Of a stretch of DNA of 6,810 bases, positions 4,573 through 6,810 are shown in pieces. The notes below the pieces were generated by a model. The model did no database searches. It was not told where the DNA came from and saw only the letters and a program-made list of their open reading frames with translations. Source of the stretch: Bdellovibrio sp. (GTDB lineage Bacteria; Bdellovibrionota; Bdellovibrionia; Bdellovibrionales; Bdellovibrionaceae). How positions within the stretch are numbered: the first letter of the stretch is position 1; each line of letters starts with the position of its first letter. The DNA lies in NCBI GenBank assembly GCA_019104905.1, contig JAHRXB010000229.1, positions 1 to 6,810 of the forward strand, in the 5' to 3' direction. Both the position numbers and the translations under genes were made by a program.

Positions 4573-6309
4573 ATGTCTACTTATAATGAACTTCCAGAAG
4601 GCGTAACTCGTGAGACGATGGATGTCGATGTTTTGATCGTCGGCGGTGGGGCCGCGGGACTTTCTTGCGCACTCCATTTGCAAAACCAAATTCAAAAACA
4701 CAACGAAGATGTTTCCGCAGGCCGTAAACAAGGTGAACAGATTCCTGAACAGATGATCGTGGTGTTGGAAAAGGCGTCCGAGGTCGGAGCGCATAGTTTT
4801 TCTGGAGCCGTGTTGAATCCGAAAGCCTTGGGGGAGTTGGTCCCGAACTTCAAGGAAGAGGGATGTCCTCTTGATTCCGAAGTGAAAAAGGATGCGGTTT
4901 ACTATTTGGGTTCTGATTTTTCTTTTAAACTTCCGATCACTCCTCCGCCTTTTCATAACGAAGGCAACTACATCGTTTCGTTGAGCAAGTTCAACCGTTG
5001 GTTGGCGACAAAGTGTGAAGAAAAAGGGATCAATATCTTCCCGGGTTTTGCGGCCGTCGAAGCGTTGTATGAAGGCAATAAAATTGTCGGCGTGCGTACG
5101 GGCGATAAAGGGCGTGATAAAAACGGCAAGCCGAAGGCGAACTTTGAGCCGGGTTTGATTTTAAAATCCAAAGTGGTGATTTTTGCAGAGGGAACTCGTG
5201 GTTCTCTTTTCAAACAAGTCGAAAAGAAATTGGATCTTCGTGCGGGTAAAAACCCCGAAGTCTTTGAAGAAGGTGTCAAAGAGATCATCCAGATGCCTGC
5301 GGGGACGGTCGAAGCGGGACAAGTGATTCATACGATGGGCTTTCCTCTTTCGAAGTCTATTGGTGGAACTTTCATTTACACTCTTCCAGGCGACAAGATC
5401 ATTGTCGGACTTGTGGCTTATCTTGATACGAACGATCCATTGTTGGATCCTCATCGCGAGTTGCAAAAATTGAAAACTCATCCCTTCATGCAAAGTATGC
5501 TGAAGGGTGGAAAAGTTGTCGCGTATGGCGGTAAGACGTTACCTGCGGGTGGTTGGTACTCTATGCCGAAGCTTTATGGCGATGGTTTCATGGTGTGCGG
5601 GGACTCTGCCAGCATGGTCGACGTGCAAAAGCTGAAAGGTATTCACTTGGCGATGAAGTCGGGGATGCAGGCGGCCGAGACGGTGATTGAAGGACTTATG
5701 AAGGGCGGCGACTTTACGGAAGCCACCACTCAAGGGTATGAAAAGCGTATCGAAGGCAGTTATGTGAAATCCGAGTTGTATCGTGTTCGTAACTTCCACC
5801 AGGCTTTGAGCAAAGGTTTCTTGGCCGGACTTCCTATGATTGGTCTTCAAGAAATGACCGGCGGTCGTGGTTTGCAGGATCATATGAAGATTGAGCATAT
5901 TGATGCGGACACCACTGAAAAGGTGATCGACGTGTGGGGGCCCTATGGCTTAGACCATGAGGACAATAAGCTTCCGAAGGCGGATGGCGAGCTGTTCTTC
6001 GATAAACTATCTAGCGTTTATTTGACCGGAACCATGCATGATGAGGATTCCCCGAACCATTTGATTTTGAAGGATGGGGATATCTGCCGCACGGTATGTG
6101 AGCCCAACTACAAATCACCCTGTAATCATTTCTGCCCGGCCTCTGTATACGAAATGGTGCCGTCTACGAAGGAAGCGGGTAAGAAGGACTTACAAATTAA
6201 CTATACCAACTGTATTCACTGCAAAACTTGTGATATTAAGTGCCCATTCGAAAACATCGAGTGGACCGTTCCTGAAGGGGGCGGGGGACCACAATATCGC
6301 GAGGTGTAG
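4573..6309 (+). CDS. electron transfer flavoprotein-ubiquinone oxidoreductase (ETF-QO)
   Basis: ETF-QO takes electrons from reduced ETF, which collects them from acyl-CoA and amino-acid dehydrogenases, and reduces the membrane quinone. The FAD fold starts with VDVLIVGGGAAGLSCA (GGGAAG at 24-29). GAHSFSGAVLNP, the second FAD region GDSASMVDVQKLKGIHLAMKSG (~343-364), GTMHDEDSPNHL and the ending WTVPEGGGGPQY are characteristic of this family. The [4Fe-4S] ligands are C521 (CPASVYE) and C547, C550, C553 (CIHCKTC). Length 578 is normal for a bacterial form. There is no signal peptide; it is expected on the cytoplasmic face of the inner membrane. GGAGA lies seven bases before ATG. Four extra cysteines (505, 509, 517, 557) are discussed in the findings. 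No etfAB is seen in the window. Confidence 0.96.
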   Translation: MSTYNELPEGVTRETMDVDVLIVGGGAAGLSCALHLQNQIQKHNEDVSAGRKQGEQIPEQMIVVLEKASEVGAHSFSGAVLNPKALGELVPNFKEEGCPLDSEVKKDAVYYLGSDFSFKLPITPPPFHNEGNYIVSLSKFNRWLATKCEEKGINIFPGFAAVEALYEGNKIVGVRTGDKGRDKNGKPKANFEPGLILKSKVVIFAEGTRGSLFKQVEKKLDLRAGKNPEVFEEGVKEIIQMPAGTVEAGQVIHTMGFPLSKSIGGTFIYTLPGDKIIVGLVAYLDTNDPLLDPHRELQKLKTHPFMQSMLKGGKVVAYGGKTLPAGGWYSMPKLYGDGFMVCGDSASMVDVQKLKGIHLAMKSGMQAAETVIEGLMKGGDFTEATTQGYEKRIEGSYVKSELYRVRNFHQALSKGFLAGLPMIGLQEMTGGRGLQDHMKIEHIDADTTEKVIDVWGPYGLDHEDNKLPKADGELFFDKLSSVYLTGTMHDEDSPNHLILKDGDICRTVCEPNYKSPCNHFCPASVYEMVPSTKEAGKKDLQINYTNCIHCKTCDIKCPFENIEWTVPEGGGGPQYREV

Positions 6310-6324
6310 CCTTTAGAATCGGGC

Positions 6325-6354
6325 TGCGCTGGACGGTAAGGAAGGCTCAGCGCA
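6325..6354 (+). promoter_or_regulatory. hairpin in the rlmL leader
   Basis: TGCGCTG and CAGCGCA make a perfect seven-pair stem around a 16-base loop, 15 bases after the ETF-QO stop. It has no T tract, so it is not a standard terminator. It is compatible with the ribosome-site hairpin at 6361-6391 and overlaps an alternative pairing described in the findings. Confidence 0.45.
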
Positions 6355-6360
6355 TAGGGA

Positions 6361-6391
6361 CTGGGCCTTCTTCAACAACAGAAAGGACCAG
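6361..6391 (+). promoter_or_regulatory. stem-loop that covers the rlmL ribosome binding site
   Basis: CTGG-G-CCTT (6361-6369) pairs with AAGG-A-CCAG (6383-6391), leaving one G/A mismatch and a 13-base loop. The AAAGGA ribosome binding site (6382-6387), which lies seven bases before the ATG, is inside the 3' arm. If it forms, it should lower translation of rlmL. The fold was found by eye and no energy was computed. Confidence 0.4.
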
Positions 6392-6394
6392 CCC

Positions 6395-6810
6395 ATGCCT
6401 CAATTTTTTGCCTCCACAGCCCGTGGACTTGTAGAACCTCTAGAAAAAGAACTCAAAGATCTTGGACTTAAAGTCACTGATAAGTATATCGGCGGGGTCT
6501 TTTTTGAGAGTAACTGGGAAGGTTGTTATAAAGCGAACCTTCACTCTCGTTTAGCCAGCCGTATTTTAAAACCAGTTTTGGATTTTACGGCTTATCAACC
6601 TGAAGAACTTTATTCTCAAATTCTTCGCCATGATTTCACAAAATATATTAAGCCTACACAAACGATCTCTATCGACGCGAGTGTCAGTGAATCCAAAATG
6701 CGCGATCAGCGCTTTGTGGCGATGAAAGTGAAAGACGCTATTGTCGATCAGTTCCGTGAAAAATTTGGGGTTCGTCCTGATGTGGACAATGAGAACCCGT
6801 CTTTGCGTAT
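6395..6810 (+). CDS. rlmL: 23S rRNA guanine-N2 methyltransferase RlmL, N-terminal part (runs off the window)
   Basis: The first 138 residues are present and the frame stays open to the edge. They match the start of the RlmL/YcbY family: FFASTARGLVEPLEKEL (4-20), GGVFFES (33-39), HSRLASRIL (50-58), MKVKDAIVDQF (110-120) and RPDVDNENPSLR (127-138). This is the ferredoxin-like plus THUMP RNA-binding part. The Rossmann methyltransferase domain, which makes m2G2445 in 23S rRNA in E. coli, would follow outside the window. So it cannot be told whether this is the single-domain form or the fused RlmKL form. AAAGGA seven bases before ATG supports the start. The gene follows ETF-QO by 85 bases that can fold into regulatory-looking hairpins. 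Confidence 0.88.
   Translation, partial: MPQFFASTARGLVEPLEKELKDLGLKVTDKYIGGVFFESNWEGCYKANLHSRLASRILKPVLDFTAYQPEELYSQILRHDFTKYIKPTQTISIDASVSESKMRDQRFVAMKVKDAIVDQFREKFGVRPDVDNENPSLR

Noticed and set aside
4543..4956. 137-residue minus-strand frame opposite the start of ETF-QO, and similar frames at 4968-5288, 5161-5493 and 5539-5898
   Set aside because: All lie within a clear full-length ETF-QO gene on the other strand and show no family features.
6074..6316. 80-residue plus-strand frame overlapping the end of ETF-QO
   Set aside because: Different frame from the iron-sulfur region, which is strongly conserved; no ribosome binding site.

Overview
The window looks like chromosomal DNA of a predatory bacterium of the Bdellovibrio type (Bdellovibrionota). 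This is inferred from protein flavour, moderate GC, small secreted proteins without clear wider relatives, and the use of SD-led TTG starts. It cannot be proved from the window alone. The content is mostly housekeeping, and I see no CRISPR, toxin-antitoxin, phage or defence system.

Layout. Positions 1-123 hold the tail of a probable ISL3-type insertion sequence: the last 26 codons of a transposase, then a terminal-repeat-like end. The IS end abuts a hairpin terminator (124-150) that serves a minus-strand tRNA-Pro(UGG) gene (172-248), which has its own promoter at 260-289. Next come a 220-residue membrane-anchored protein of unknown function (332-994), a small basic protein on the opposite strand whose stop overlaps it (991-1197), and a four-helix membrane protein (1345-1740). 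A strong bidirectional terminator (1744-1772) separates the last of these from a convergent ribosomal gene.

Positions 1813-2837 form a ribosomal-protein block. Cysteine-free bS18 (rpsR) lies on the minus strand, divergent from an rpmB-rplX pair (bL28 and a short uL24). None of the three sits in its usual operon here. The roughly 190-base divergent region carries overlapping candidate promoters and a small GNRA-capped hairpin in the rpmB leader. After rplX come a hairpin and a run of palindromes (2844-2992).

Positions 3010-4195 form a two-gene unit: a small exported four-cysteine protein and a NIT1-like nitrilase-superfamily amidase. A second unit (4282-6309), with a good promoter of its own, pairs a tiny charged exported protein with ETF-quinone oxidoreductase. 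That enzyme passes electrons from fatty-acid and amino-acid oxidation, through ETF, into the quinone pool, which would suit a cell living on prey macromolecules. Its C-terminus has eight clustered cysteines instead of the four needed for the usual single [4Fe-4S] cluster. The window ends inside rlmL (23S rRNA methyltransferase, N-terminal THUMP part). Its 85-base leader can fold so as to hide the ribosome binding site, and an alternative fold would free it.
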